From an uncultured Caulobacterales bacterium (GTDB taxonomy: Bacteria > Pseudomonadota > Alphaproteobacteria > Caulobacterales > Maricaulaceae): DNA of 64,000 bases. The stretch spans positions 62,001 to 126,000 of the forward strand of contig CALFUN010000017.1 in assembly GCA_937929915.1 (NCBI GenBank), written 5' to 3'. The notes beneath the pieces were generated by a model. It saw only the letters and a program-made list of their open reading frames with translations, did no database searches and was not told the DNA's origin. Shown here in pieces: positions 28,410-36,615 of the stretch (position 1 is the stretch's first letter; each line of letters starts with the position of its first letter). The translations under genes were made by a program, and so were the position numbers.

Positions 28410-28539
28410 TATTGGGATTTCCTAAAATCACATTTACAGTCAATCGCGCCATAACATAGACGTTACGCAAAACCTATGGATTTTCTCGGTGAGATGCGGC
28501 AAAGCACAGCTTGATAATGACTAAAGATTTGAGGATATT

Positions 28540-29538
28540 ATGAAGGCCAAAAACATATTAGACCTTATCGGCAATACGCCGCTGCTACGTCTACAAGATG
28601 CCTCGAAAATGACAGGCTGTGATATTTACGGTAAAGCCGAGTTTTTAAATCCGGGTCAATCCGTCAAAGACCGCGCGGCGATCTCTATCATACGCGCAGC
28701 CGAAGCATCTGGTGAGCTACGCCCAGGCGGCGTTGTTGTCGAAGGTACGGCAGGCAATACAGGCATTGGCCTTGCTATGGTCTGTTCTGCTCTTGGCTAT
28801 CGGTGCAAGATCGTAATCCCGCGCACGCAAAGTCAAGAAAAGAAAGATTCGATCAAATTACTCGGCGCTGAACTTATTGAAGTTGACGCTGTGCCTTATG
28901 CCAATCCAGGTAATTATATTCATGCGTCTCAGCGCCTTGCCGAAGAGCTCGCAAAGACGGAAGCTTGCGGCGCGATTTGGGCCAATCAATTTGACAATAT
29001 AGCCAACCGCCAAGCGCATCTTGACACAACCGGCCCAGAAATTTTTGACCAAACGGATGGTAAAGTTGATGGGTTTATCTGCGCTGTTGGATCTGGCGGT
29101 ACGCTGGGCGGTGTATCTATGGCACTCAAAGCCCGTAATCCAAATATTCAAATCGGTCTTGCTGATCCTTACGGCTCAAAAATGTATGCCTATTACAAAC
29201 ATGGTGAACTGGAATCCGAAGGCAATTCTGTGACAGAAGGTATCGGGCAAGGCCGCATTACTAAAAACCTACAAGATGTGATTATCGATCGTGCTTACAG
29301 AATTTCTGACACCGAAGCCTTACAAATTGTCTTTGAGCTTAATCAACTCGAAGGCATCTGCCTTGGCGGCTCATCTGGCATAAATGTTGCGGGCGCTATT
29401 CATATGGCGCGAGAAATGGGGCCAGGCCATACGATTGTGACAATCCTGTGTGATTATGGATCACGCTATCAGTCTAAAATTTATAACCCAGAATTTCTTC
29501 GCGAAAAGAACCTGCCAGTCCCATCTTGGCTGTGTTAA
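28540..29538 (+). CDS. cysK: Cysteine synthase (O-acetylserine sulfhydrylase)
   Basis: The 332-aa fold-type II PLP enzyme makes cysteine from O-acetylserine and sulfide. The PLP lysine is K43 in NPGQSVKDRAA; the substrate loop reads EGTAGNTGIG, with Ala where many CysK have Ser; the phosphate-binding glycines are in AVGSGGTLGG. The C-terminal LCDYGSRYQSKIYN is typical of the alphaproteobacterial CysK group. GAGG upstream of the ATG supports the start. It begins a likely three-gene run with metC and the CE15-like gene, and takes the sulfide made by the cysG-cysI-cysH operon. Confidence 0.93.
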   Translation: MKAKNILDLIGNTPLLRLQDASKMTGCDIYGKAEFLNPGQSVKDRAAISIIRAAEASGELRPGGVVVEGTAGNTGIGLAMVCSALGYRCKIVIPRTQSQEKKDSIKLLGAELIEVDAVPYANPGNYIHASQRLAEELAKTEACGAIWANQFDNIANRQAHLDTTGPEIFDQTDGKVDGFICAVGSGGTLGGVSMALKARNPNIQIGLADPYGSKMYAYYKHGELESEGNSVTEGIGQGRITKNLQDVIIDRAYRISDTEALQIVFELNQLEGICLGGSSGINVAGAIHMAREMGPGHTIVTILCDYGSRYQSKIYNPEFLREKNLPVPSWLC

Positions 29539-29548
29539 TGAACCCAAT

Positions 29549-30691
29549 ATGAAAAAAGCCACTAAATTTACACATTTATCGCGCCCGCCTGCTGGCCTTG
29601 GCACCGCCGTTAATTATAGCGCCGCGCGCGCCTCGACGCTGCTCTTTGAACGCGCCGAAGATTTATACCGCAATGATATTCGCGGATATGGCCGCCACGG
29701 CACACAAGTACATGACGCTTTGGCTGACATGTTCACAGAACTTGAAGGCGGCGCAGGCACAGTATTATTTCCGTCAGGATTAGCCGCCTGCACCTATCCA
29801 ATATTGGCTATGGTCAAAACGGGCGATCATGTCCTGTTAACAGATTCTAGTTACGGGCCAGTCCGAAACTTCTGCATGCGTCATCTCAAACGCATGGGCA
29901 TTGAAACGGAGATTTATAACCCTCGTATTGGCGCAAACATAGCGTCTCTTATCCGTGAGAATACAGCTGTTATTATGCTGGAAAGCCCTGGTTCACTGAC
30001 CTTTGAAATCCAAGACACGCCCGCGATTGTGAAAGCCGCACAAGCGCGCAATGTCACAACGATTATAGATAACACATGGAGCGCAGGGCTTGTCTATAAC
30101 CCGCTCGCTATGGGCGTAGACGTAAGCTGTCATGCCGCCACGAAATATTATGGCGGGCATAGCGATGTTATGTATGGCGCGGCCATTTGCCGTACAGAAG
30201 CCTTGCACAGCCAAGTCAAGAACATAGCCAAAGACTTTGGCAATGCCAGTTCCCCCGAAGATGCTTATCAAGTCCTGCGCGGGTTTCGCAGCATCCTTAC
30301 TCGGTTTGAACATCAACAAGCTAGCGCGCTAAAAATTGCGGCTTGGCTAGCAAAACACCCAAAGGTCGCGCAAGTCCTACACCCTGCTTTACCAGAGCAT
30401 CCAGACCATGCTTTATGGCAACGCGATTTCACAGGTTCCGCTTGTATTTTCAGTGTTATCTTAAATCCTACATCTGACGCTGATGTGTTGACATTTATCA
30501 ATGGATTGAAATTATTTGGGATTGGTTTTTCTTACGGAGGGTTTGAAAGCCTGGCTATTCACTGCGATCCGCAATTACGGCGCAGTCATTCGGAAAAATT
30601 AAAAGGGCCGCTTATTCGTTTTGCCTGCGGACTTGAAGATGCTGGGGATCTACAAGCTGATATTGAACAGGCGTTTCACACCATCTCATAA
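29549..30691 (+). CDS. metC: Cystathionine beta-lyase
   Basis: The 380-aa PLP enzyme of the Cys/Met metabolism family cleaves cystathionine to homocysteine, pyruvate and ammonia. The PLP lysine is K199 in HAATKYYGGHSDVM; FPSGLAACTYPILA, LLTDSSYGPVRNF and IIDNTWSAGLV are family marks. The frame is open 33 codons further upstream into cysK, but homology begins at the ATG at 29549, 10 bp after the cysK stop. Related family members (gamma-synthases) cannot be fully excluded, but the motifs fit the beta-lyase group best. Confidence 0.9.
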   Translation: MKKATKFTHLSRPPAGLGTAVNYSAARASTLLFERAEDLYRNDIRGYGRHGTQVHDALADMFTELEGGAGTVLFPSGLAACTYPILAMVKTGDHVLLTDSSYGPVRNFCMRHLKRMGIETEIYNPRIGANIASLIRENTAVIMLESPGSLTFEIQDTPAIVKAAQARNVTTIIDNTWSAGLVYNPLAMGVDVSCHAATKYYGGHSDVMYGAAICRTEALHSQVKNIAKDFGNASSPEDAYQVLRGFRSILTRFEHQQASALKIAAWLAKHPKVAQVLHPALPEHPDHALWQRDFTGSACIFSVILNPTSDADVLTFINGLKLFGIGFSYGGFESLAIHCDPQLRRSHSEKLKGPLIRFACGLEDAGDLQADIEQAFHTIS

Positions 30692-30699
30692 GAGCCCCC

Positions 30700-31944
30700 A
30701 TGCAAACCCATTTAAAAATCATGCGTTTTTTAGCCTTCATAGCTCTCATCGCGGCTATCATTGGGCTTGGATCCTGTTCGAACACACGTATATTACTGAA
30801 GCAATCCCCGAAAAATACCCCAAAAATCACCCATACACCTCTTCGCGTTAATCCTGCAAAATTAAACACATACCGCGAAAAATTACAGAACATTGTCTAT
30901 GGGAACATTCCGACATTTCAAGATGCGCAGATTACTCAGACCAACGACTTAGGCCAAGTTTTAGACGGCACAGCGACATTAGAGCAATGGAAGGTCAAAG
31001 CAGGGTTTGGCGGGGCTAACCGTATATTTCATGTGGCTATATTACGACCAACGGATGACCCCCAAGCGCCGCTTATATTATCGCAAAACTTCTGCCCAAA
31101 TCATGCCGTTATCCCGCTTGAAGGTTTAAGCACGCCAAGCGGCCCCTATATAGACTGTAGTTCTGGCGGTTTTGTCAACGGGATTTTCGGGTATTTCTTC
31201 GGGCGTTATATAACAACACCGCCCCTTAAAAATATTATGCAGCGCGGTTTTGGGTTTGCCGCTATATATCCAAGTGAGTTTGTCCCTGACAATACGCAAA
31301 ACGGCCTGAAAGTCATCGCAGAATTGTTCCCAGACACACCTGTCAATGATCGTCCTGGCGCATTGGCAATTTGGAGCGCGCAGTCAATTTGGCTAGCTGA
31401 CACACTTAAATCAACATTTGGAATAGAAAAAATTGCTACATTTGGTCATTCACGCTTTGGAAAGACAGCGCTTATTTCCGCGGCATTTTCTAATAATATT
31501 GACGCGGCGCTTGCTCATCAATCGGGCACTGGCGGGGCGTCTGTCATGAGAGATAATGTCGGTGAGAGTATAGATGATATATTGAAAAATTATCAGCAAT
31601 GGTTCTCTCCGCGCCTGAAAGCCTATGCTCACGATCCGTCAACACTGCCCGTTGATGCACAGCACTTACTTGCCCTTATCGCGCCTCGGCCAATTTTGCT
31701 TGGTAATGCGCGGCGTGATGTCTGGTCAGACCCCAATGGCGCGTTCCTTGCGGCGCAACAAGTCGACACATTATGGGAAATGGCTGGCGGGACAGGTCTT
31801 GACCAAGATCGTCTCAAAGATTTCAATCCCAAAGCTGATATTGCATTCTGGCAACGCCCCGGCACGCACGGGGTCGTTAAAGAAGATTGGCCCGCATTCC
31901 TTGAATTTCTAGATTTTCACCTAAAACCAAATATAGCCCCTTAA
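30700..31944 (+). CDS. CE15-like alpha/beta-hydrolase lipoprotein (glucuronoyl esterase type)
   Basis: The 414-aa product begins with a lipoprotein signal (lipobox LGSC, about residues 23-26). The rest resembles bacterial CE15 glucuronoyl esterases: the nucleophile S251 is in GHSRFGKTAL (family pattern G-x-SR-x-GK), the catalytic histidine is H390 in GTHG, and LIAPRPILLGNARRDVW is typical. Known members cleave ester bonds between glucuronic acid and lignin or other alcohols. Here the substrate is uncertain; algal polysaccharide is a guess. It starts 8 bp after metC, an odd partner for sulfur amino acid genes. Confidence 0.75.
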   Translation: MQTHLKIMRFLAFIALIAAIIGLGSCSNTRILLKQSPKNTPKITHTPLRVNPAKLNTYREKLQNIVYGNIPTFQDAQITQTNDLGQVLDGTATLEQWKVKAGFGGANRIFHVAILRPTDDPQAPLILSQNFCPNHAVIPLEGLSTPSGPYIDCSSGGFVNGIFGYFFGRYITTPPLKNIMQRGFGFAAIYPSEFVPDNTQNGLKVIAELFPDTPVNDRPGALAIWSAQSIWLADTLKSTFGIEKIATFGHSRFGKTALISAAFSNNIDAALAHQSGTGGASVMRDNVGESIDDILKNYQQWFSPRLKAYAHDPSTLPVDAQHLLALIAPRPILLGNARRDVWSDPNGAFLAAQQVDTLWEMAGGTGLDQDRLKDFNPKADIAFWQRPGTHGVVKEDWPAFLEFLDFHLKPNIAP

Positions 31945-31963
31945 AGTTTACACTATATAAACC

Positions 31964-31981
31964 TTATGATTACAATCATAA
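31964..31981. repeat. AT-rich inverted repeat downstream of the CE15-like gene
   Basis: TTATGATT and AATCATAA are 8-bp complementary arms separated by two bases, 20 bp after the CE15-like stop and just before a weak promoter-like pair (GTGACA at 31991, TATAGT at 32012). No T-run follows, so it is a poor terminator. An operator for the downstream transcript is possible. Confidence 0.3.
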
Positions 31982-32023
31982 AGATAGTTCGTGACAAATA
32001 ACAATCTTTGGTATAGTCAGGAA

Positions 32024-32163
32024 TCATAGCTGGTGTTCACTTCATCCCAACTCAAACTTCAGCTATAAAGTAGGCGCCAAACCCACGCGCGGCACCTTAA
32101 ATTTGGTGGGCTAGTCATTGATCTCCTCTCATCCCGGTGAGATTAGCGACTAGCCGCCTTTTT
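32024..32163 (+). ncRNA. Candidate structured small RNA with intrinsic terminator
   Basis: The 244-bp gap between the CE15-like and DoxX-like genes holds no ORF but clear secondary structure. ATAGCTG (32026-32032) pairs with CAGCTAT (32060-32066); CCCAC (32082-32086) can pair with GTGGG (32106-32110); GGCTAGTC (32109-32116) pairs with GACTAGCC (32148-32155), enclosing TCTCA/TGAGA (32127-32131 and 32138-32142), and T5 follows at 32159-32163. The last stem and T-run look like an intrinsic terminator. A CTCCTC stretch at 32123-32128 could pair with ribosome-binding sites. The start is estimated from TATAGT at 32012. It matches no 4.5S, tmRNA, 6S or RNase P motif that I know. Confidence 0.45.
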
Positions 32164-32188
32164 CATCTTTGACGTATTGCGATTTGGT

Positions 32189-32590
32189 TTATTTGATATT
32201 GAGCGAGAGCATTGTATCTTCATCACGCAGACAATACAGTAACATCATCGCGGCCAAAGCAGGCAGAGATGCCAAAAATACCATAGCTAATTTATCTGTA
32301 AAAAGGATCAATTTCGGTATCACCAATATTGTTCCAAGAAGATGGATAGACATAACCGCTGCGTAGCTAATGCGTTTTTTAAATCCAATTAAAAATGCAA
32401 TAAGACTGACGAGGCCAAACACCCCTAGCGCTAAATTTGCCCATGACGGAAAGGCCTCAGTATAATAATGTCTTGAGGCCACTGTTTGAATAAATTCTGA
32501 GTCTGTAAACCGCTTTAGAGTCCAAGCAATGAGAAAGTAAAAGACAGATAAGCGAGTCAAAAATAATGGTAATTTTAGATTATTGGACAT
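32189..32590 (-). CDS. Small four-helix membrane protein, DoxX-like
   Basis: The 133-aa product is mainly hydrophobic, with four likely transmembrane segments (about 10-25, 47-67, 73-95 and 100-120 from the chosen start), the layout of DoxX-like proteins. No catalytic residue stands out and the function is unknown. I chose the ATG at 32590, since GGGAG lies five bases upstream of it; an in-frame start seven codons earlier lacks this site. It lies upstream of nothing on its strand and may be cotranscribed behind gltX (77 bp gap). Confidence 0.65.
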   Translation of the reverse strand: MSNNLKLPLFLTRLSVFYFLIAWTLKRFTDSEFIQTVASRHYYTEAFPSWANLALGVFGLVSLIAFLIGFKKRISYAAVMSIHLLGTILVIPKLILFTDKLAMVFLASLPALAAMMLLYCLRDEDTMLSLNIK

Positions 32591-32667
32591 AATAGCTCCC
32601 TTTAATAGCAATAAATACCCCTAACAAACTTCCTATCTTAACGGCCTAACATTTACGTGATGGTATT

Positions 32668-34008
32668 TTAAGCTGTTTGACCGCGCAATCGTGCTTTGGC
32701 TTTTTCAGCGCCCAGCAGAACAAGAAACTCTCCCATTTGCGGCCCGCGGTCACGGCCTGATAAAGCTTTTCGCAACGGCATAAATAAAGTTTTCCCTTTG
32801 CGCCCATGCTCGGTCTTAAGCGTGCTTGTCCAAGCCCCCCATGTTTCGCTCGTAATAACATCAGGCAAACTATCGGCGGCAGCAGCGCAGAAGGCCTTAT
32901 CCTCATCATCAATTTGGCCCGGCATGGGTGAGTAAAGCACGGTTGACCATCCCGCAGCATCACTCACTTTAGACACGTTCCCGCGTATAAGGTTCCAAAA
33001 CGCCTCTCCGCCCCCAACATTTAGGTTTTCAAGATGCTCTTTGACCTGCGCATAAGGCCGCTCATGCAGCAATTTTCCATTAATCAATAACAGCTCACCT
33101 TCCGAGAAGCGGGCGGGCGCACGGCCAATTTTTGAGAAGGCAAACTCATCTTTCAATGCCTCCATAGATGTTCGCGCTTCAATCGGATCCGATGTCCCAA
33201 TTTTAGCCAGTAATGAACAAATCGCGAGCGGTTCGAGCCCCTGCTCTTTTAATTCATCCATAGATAGCGAGCCGAGCCGTTTAGAGAGGCTCTTACCATC
33301 ATGTCCAACCAAGAGCGGCGTATGCGCAAATTTTGGCAAATGGTCTGACAAGGCGCGAAACACTTCGATCTGCGCGCCTGAATTGGTCACATGATCTTCG
33401 CCGCGAATGACATGTGTAATTTTTTGTTCTATATCATCAACAACGCTTGGTAGCGTATATAAAAATGATCCGTCCCCGCGAATAAGAACAGGATCCGATA
33501 ATGAAGCCGTGTCAATTTTTTGCTCCCCCCGCACCATATCATTCCACGTAACAGTCTGCCCAGAGAGCTTAAATCGCCAATGCGGCTTACGGCCTTCATC
33601 TGCGTAAGCTTTCATATCCGCATCCGTTAGCTCTAAGGCCGCGCGGTTATAAACAGGCGGTTTGCTTTGCACGCGCTGTAATTTTCTTTGACGGTCAAGC
33701 TCGTCTGCCGTTTCGTAACAGGGATATAAAAGCCCGTCTTTTTTGAGTTTTTCTGCGGCCTCCTCATACATTTTGAAACGATGCGACTGATTAAATGTAC
33801 TATCCCACCCCATAGAGAGCCACATTAGGTCATCTTTGATACCTTGCTCATAGGCATGTGTGCTGCGGTCTAAATCCGTATCATCAATCCGCAGGACAAA
33901 CTCGCCGCCTTGCTCGCGCGCAAATAGCCAATTTAGCAGCGCCGTACGGACATTACCGACATGAAGTTTCCCCGTTGGCGATGGGGCGAAGCGAACTTTT
34001 ACTGACAT
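32668..34008 (-). CDS. gltX: Glutamyl-tRNA synthetase
   Basis: The 446-aa class I synthetase charges tRNA-Glu. The HIGH-type motif is PSPTGKLHVGNVRTALLNW at the N terminus and the KMSKS-type motif is GKSLSKRLGS. The C-terminal anticodon-binding part is shorter than in E. coli GltX, which is common in alphaproteobacteria, many of which carry two gltX genes; this may be one of such a pair and could then favour tRNA-Gln. It directly follows nadE with no intergenic base, so the two are cotranscribed. Confidence 0.93.
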   Translation of the reverse strand: MSVKVRFAPSPTGKLHVGNVRTALLNWLFAREQGGEFVLRIDDTDLDRSTHAYEQGIKDDLMWLSMGWDSTFNQSHRFKMYEEAAEKLKKDGLLYPCYETADELDRQRKLQRVQSKPPVYNRAALELTDADMKAYADEGRKPHWRFKLSGQTVTWNDMVRGEQKIDTASLSDPVLIRGDGSFLYTLPSVVDDIEQKITHVIRGEDHVTNSGAQIEVFRALSDHLPKFAHTPLLVGHDGKSLSKRLGSLSMDELKEQGLEPLAICSLLAKIGTSDPIEARTSMEALKDEFAFSKIGRAPARFSEGELLLINGKLLHERPYAQVKEHLENLNVGGGEAFWNLIRGNVSKVSDAAGWSTVLYSPMPGQIDDEDKAFCAAAADSLPDVITSETWGAWTSTLKTEHGRKGKTLFMPLRKALSGRDRGPQMGEFLVLLGAEKAKARLRGQTA

Positions 34009-35691
34009 CTATCTATCCTTAATAGGTAATCTATCGCGGTAGCGATTGGTTATAGGGTAGCGCCGATCACGCCCGAAATTTTTTGATCCAATTTTCACAC
34101 CAGGCGGCGCTTGGCGACGTTTATATTCGGCAATGTATAATAAATTCTGTATCCGTTTTACAGTTACTTCGCTATGCCCGCGTGCGATAATATCTTCAAG
34201 CGGCAAATCATCTTCAACTAATCCATGCAGAATATCATCAAGAACCTCATATTCAGGCAGGCTATCGCTATCCTTTTGATCATCGCGTAATTCTGCCGAT
34301 GGCGGCTTAGTCATAATATTCACAGGGATAGGCGCATCCCCGCCCAGCAGGTCAGCGGGATTATGCGCATTACGCCATTCGCACAGCTTAAAAACCTCAG
34401 TTTTGTAAACATCTTTAAGCGGGTTATACCCGCCGCACATATCCCCGTAGAGCGTGGCATAGCCAACGGCCATTTCCGACTTATTCCCCGTCGTGACAAG
34501 CATTGGTCCAAATTTATTCGACAGCGCCATAAGCGTTAAACCGCGCGCACGTGACTGGATATTTTCCTCTGCCGTGCTAGGCTCTGTGCCATCAAAAAAC
34601 GGCCCCAACATCTCACTAAAAGCATCAATCGCAGGCTTTATCGCTATCGTATCATAACGGCATCCCAGACGCTGCGCGCATTCTTCGGCATCACTTAAGC
34701 TCTCACCTGATGTATATTTTGTTGGCATCATCACACACCAAACACGCTCTGGGCCAAGTGCATCGACAGCAATCGCGGCAACAATCGCGCTATCCACCCC
34801 GCCAGACAATCCTAAAACAACCTGTTTAAAGCCGTTCTTATTCACATAATCCGACAACCCCAAACAGATGGCGCGCCAATCAGCTTCAAACCCTGTGAGT
34901 TGCTCTTCGATCTTTGCATTAACACAAACCCAACCCTTCGCGCCCTTTTCCCATGTCGCAACATCGTAATCTTCGACAAAGGACTTTAGCGCTTGAACAA
35001 TGGTGCCATCCGCCGACATAGAAAAACTAGAGCCATCAAATACAAGCTCATCCTGCCCGCCAATTTGGTTCACATAGATCAGCGGCAAGCCCTCATTATG
35101 CACTTTATCGCCCAACGCTTTGCTACGTTCAGACAAAGCCGTACGGCGCCACGGCGATCCATTTGGCGAGATAAGTATCTCTGCACCCAAATCCGCCAAA
35201 TGCGAAGCCACGCCTGGTTGCCATAAATCTTCACAAATCGGCAAACCGAGCTTAACACCCTTAAACTCAACAGGTTCAGGCAACGGCCCTCGGGTAAAAA
35301 TACGAAACTCATCAAAAACACCGTAATTGGGAAGATGATGTTTAAGACGCACATCGGTGATATGCCCGCCGCGCATAAATAAAATCGCATTATAAAGCGC
35401 CCCGTCCACTTGCCACGGCGTATTAAATACCACGGCTGGCCCGTCTTTGGTCAGTTTGGCAAAATCCTCGCAAAGCTCCCTGCAATCTGAAATCACAGAG
35501 GGCTTAAGCACGAGATCTTCGGCAGGGTAGCCAATAATGGTTTGTTCAGGCAGAACCAAAATATCAACGTCATCTGCTCTGGCGCGTGCATAAGCAGCGC
35601 TCGCTTTGGCAATATTCCCCCATAAATCCCCAACATGGGCATTGATCTGCGCAGAGGCAATTTTAAGCTGGATCGTCGCAGTACTTGTCAT
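34009..35691 (-). CDS. nadE: Glutamine-dependent NAD+ synthetase
   Basis: The 560-aa enzyme amidates deaminated NAD with ammonia drawn from glutamine. Residues about 1-260 are a nitrilase-type glutaminase, with Glu-Lys-Cys active site regions LVLPEQTIIGYPAED, LKHHLPNYG and LPICEDLWQP. Residues about 270-560 are the synthetase with the ATP pyrophosphatase loop LGLSGGVDSAIVAAIA and TTGNKSEMAVGYATLYGD. Length is normal for the short bacterial two-domain form. It is the first gene of a nadE-gltX pair. Confidence 0.96.
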   Translation of the reverse strand: MTSTATIQLKIASAQINAHVGDLWGNIAKASAAYARARADDVDILVLPEQTIIGYPAEDLVLKPSVISDCRELCEDFAKLTKDGPAVVFNTPWQVDGALYNAILFMRGGHITDVRLKHHLPNYGVFDEFRIFTRGPLPEPVEFKGVKLGLPICEDLWQPGVASHLADLGAEILISPNGSPWRRTALSERSKALGDKVHNEGLPLIYVNQIGGQDELVFDGSSFSMSADGTIVQALKSFVEDYDVATWEKGAKGWVCVNAKIEEQLTGFEADWRAICLGLSDYVNKNGFKQVVLGLSGGVDSAIVAAIAVDALGPERVWCVMMPTKYTSGESLSDAEECAQRLGCRYDTIAIKPAIDAFSEMLGPFFDGTEPSTAEENIQSRARGLTLMALSNKFGPMLVTTGNKSEMAVGYATLYGDMCGGYNPLKDVYKTEVFKLCEWRNAHNPADLLGGDAPIPVNIMTKPPSAELRDDQKDSDSLPEYEVLDDILHGLVEDDLPLEDIIARGHSEVTVKRIQNLLYIAEYKRRQAPPGVKIGSKNFGRDRRYPITNRYRDRLPIKDR

Positions 35692-35843
35692 GTCGTCGGT
35701 TTAACCGCACGCCCTATAGGGAGCAAGGTTTTAAACGCGGCTTTAAGAGTTTAAGCGTGATATTTGCGATTACCACTACGCCGTAGATATTTATATAAGA
35801 CTATCTAATTTTGTTTTCTCACAAGCAATTAAATATAAATATT

Positions 35844-36533
35844 TCAACCGCCCTCAATACGCCTAATGACCCGCTCCACCGCATTGAAAATTTGCTGCGG
35901 GAATTGCATTTCTAGGTAATGGGTTCCGCCTATTATTTCTGTGTAATTGGCATTAGCGCCAATCAGCTGGGCCAAATATTGCGCATCTTCTTTGGGCACT
36001 AATGTATCGAGTGTCCCGTGCAGCACTTCTATGGGAATATTGAGGCTCTTTACACGATCTAGCAAAGGGCCAATTTGCAGGCGCCGGCCATGAATTTCAG
36101 CGCGCATGCGTTGTAGTTTTTTCGGAGCCAGAGAGGTCAGCGCCTCTGGGATGTCCAGATCAACCAATGTCTTGGCGTAATCATGCGGCTCTCGAATTAA
36201 AGCCGCGCAGGTAATCACAGCTTCAATTTTATCCATGTAAGTTAAAGCTGAATTTAGCGCAAGCGCGCCGCCATAAGAAGACCCCAAGACAATATTACGT
36301 TTATCGTTCAAAAAAGGATCAATGATTTTAACTTGATCCTGAAAATTTAAAACGGGCTGGTTATGCGTTTTGCCATAGCCGAGCCTATTAACGACAATAA
36401 TATCTAAATTTTCAGGGGCTAATTGAAGCAAGCGTTTGAATAGAAATGTATGGCTCGGCGCGCCGGGAAAACAGATCAAGCGCCATTGCGCCTTTGAACA
36501 TGCGCGCATATAGGCGTCTCCGTCTATATCCAT
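35844..36533 (-). CDS. Alpha/beta hydrolase
   Basis: The 229-aa product has a standard alpha/beta hydrolase layout: an early FPGAPSHTFLFKRLL oxyanion region, the nucleophile elbow GSSYGGAL, a C-terminal VLHGTLDTLVPKEDA with the acid residue, and the histidine in GGTHYLEMQFP. Substrate unknown. The start is uncertain: the frame stays open for 15 codons upstream of the ATG at 36533 (to a TGA at 36579-36581), and those codons read like a first strand (KFITFPVPG), but hold no ATG, GTG or TTG. It is the last gene of a run with the serine hydrolase and the Gfo/Idh gene. Confidence 0.75.
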   Translation of the reverse strand: MDIDGDAYMRACSKAQWRLICFPGAPSHTFLFKRLLQLAPENLDIIVVNRLGYGKTHNQPVLNFQDQVKIIDPFLNDKRNIVLGSSYGGALALNSALTYMDKIEAVITCAALIREPHDYAKTLVDLDIPEALTSLAPKKLQRMRAEIHGRRLQIGPLLDRVKSLNIPIEVLHGTLDTLVPKEDAQYLAQLIGANANYTEIIGGTHYLEMQFPQQIFNAVERVIRRIEGG

Positions 36534-36615
36534 ACCGGGGACGGGAAAGGTGATAAATTTAGGGTCTGTTGAAATCGCTCACACTCTTTGTCTCAATTAT
36601 ATAATTGTGCCTGTC

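Noticed and set aside
28410-28539. SAM-type or other riboswitch upstream of cysK
   Set aside because: I compared it with the SAM-II pattern and found no match; only a ribosome site is seen.
32024-32163. 4.5S, tmRNA, 6S or RNase P RNA identity for the structured gap
   Set aside because: No SRP GGAA tetraloop signature, no tRNA-like end, no long bubble hairpin and far too short for RNase P; kept as an unknown RNA instead.
35712-35721. Palindrome CCCTATAGGG upstream of nadE
   Set aside because: Ten bases of symmetry in a 152-bp gap is not enough by itself, and no further symmetry surrounds it.
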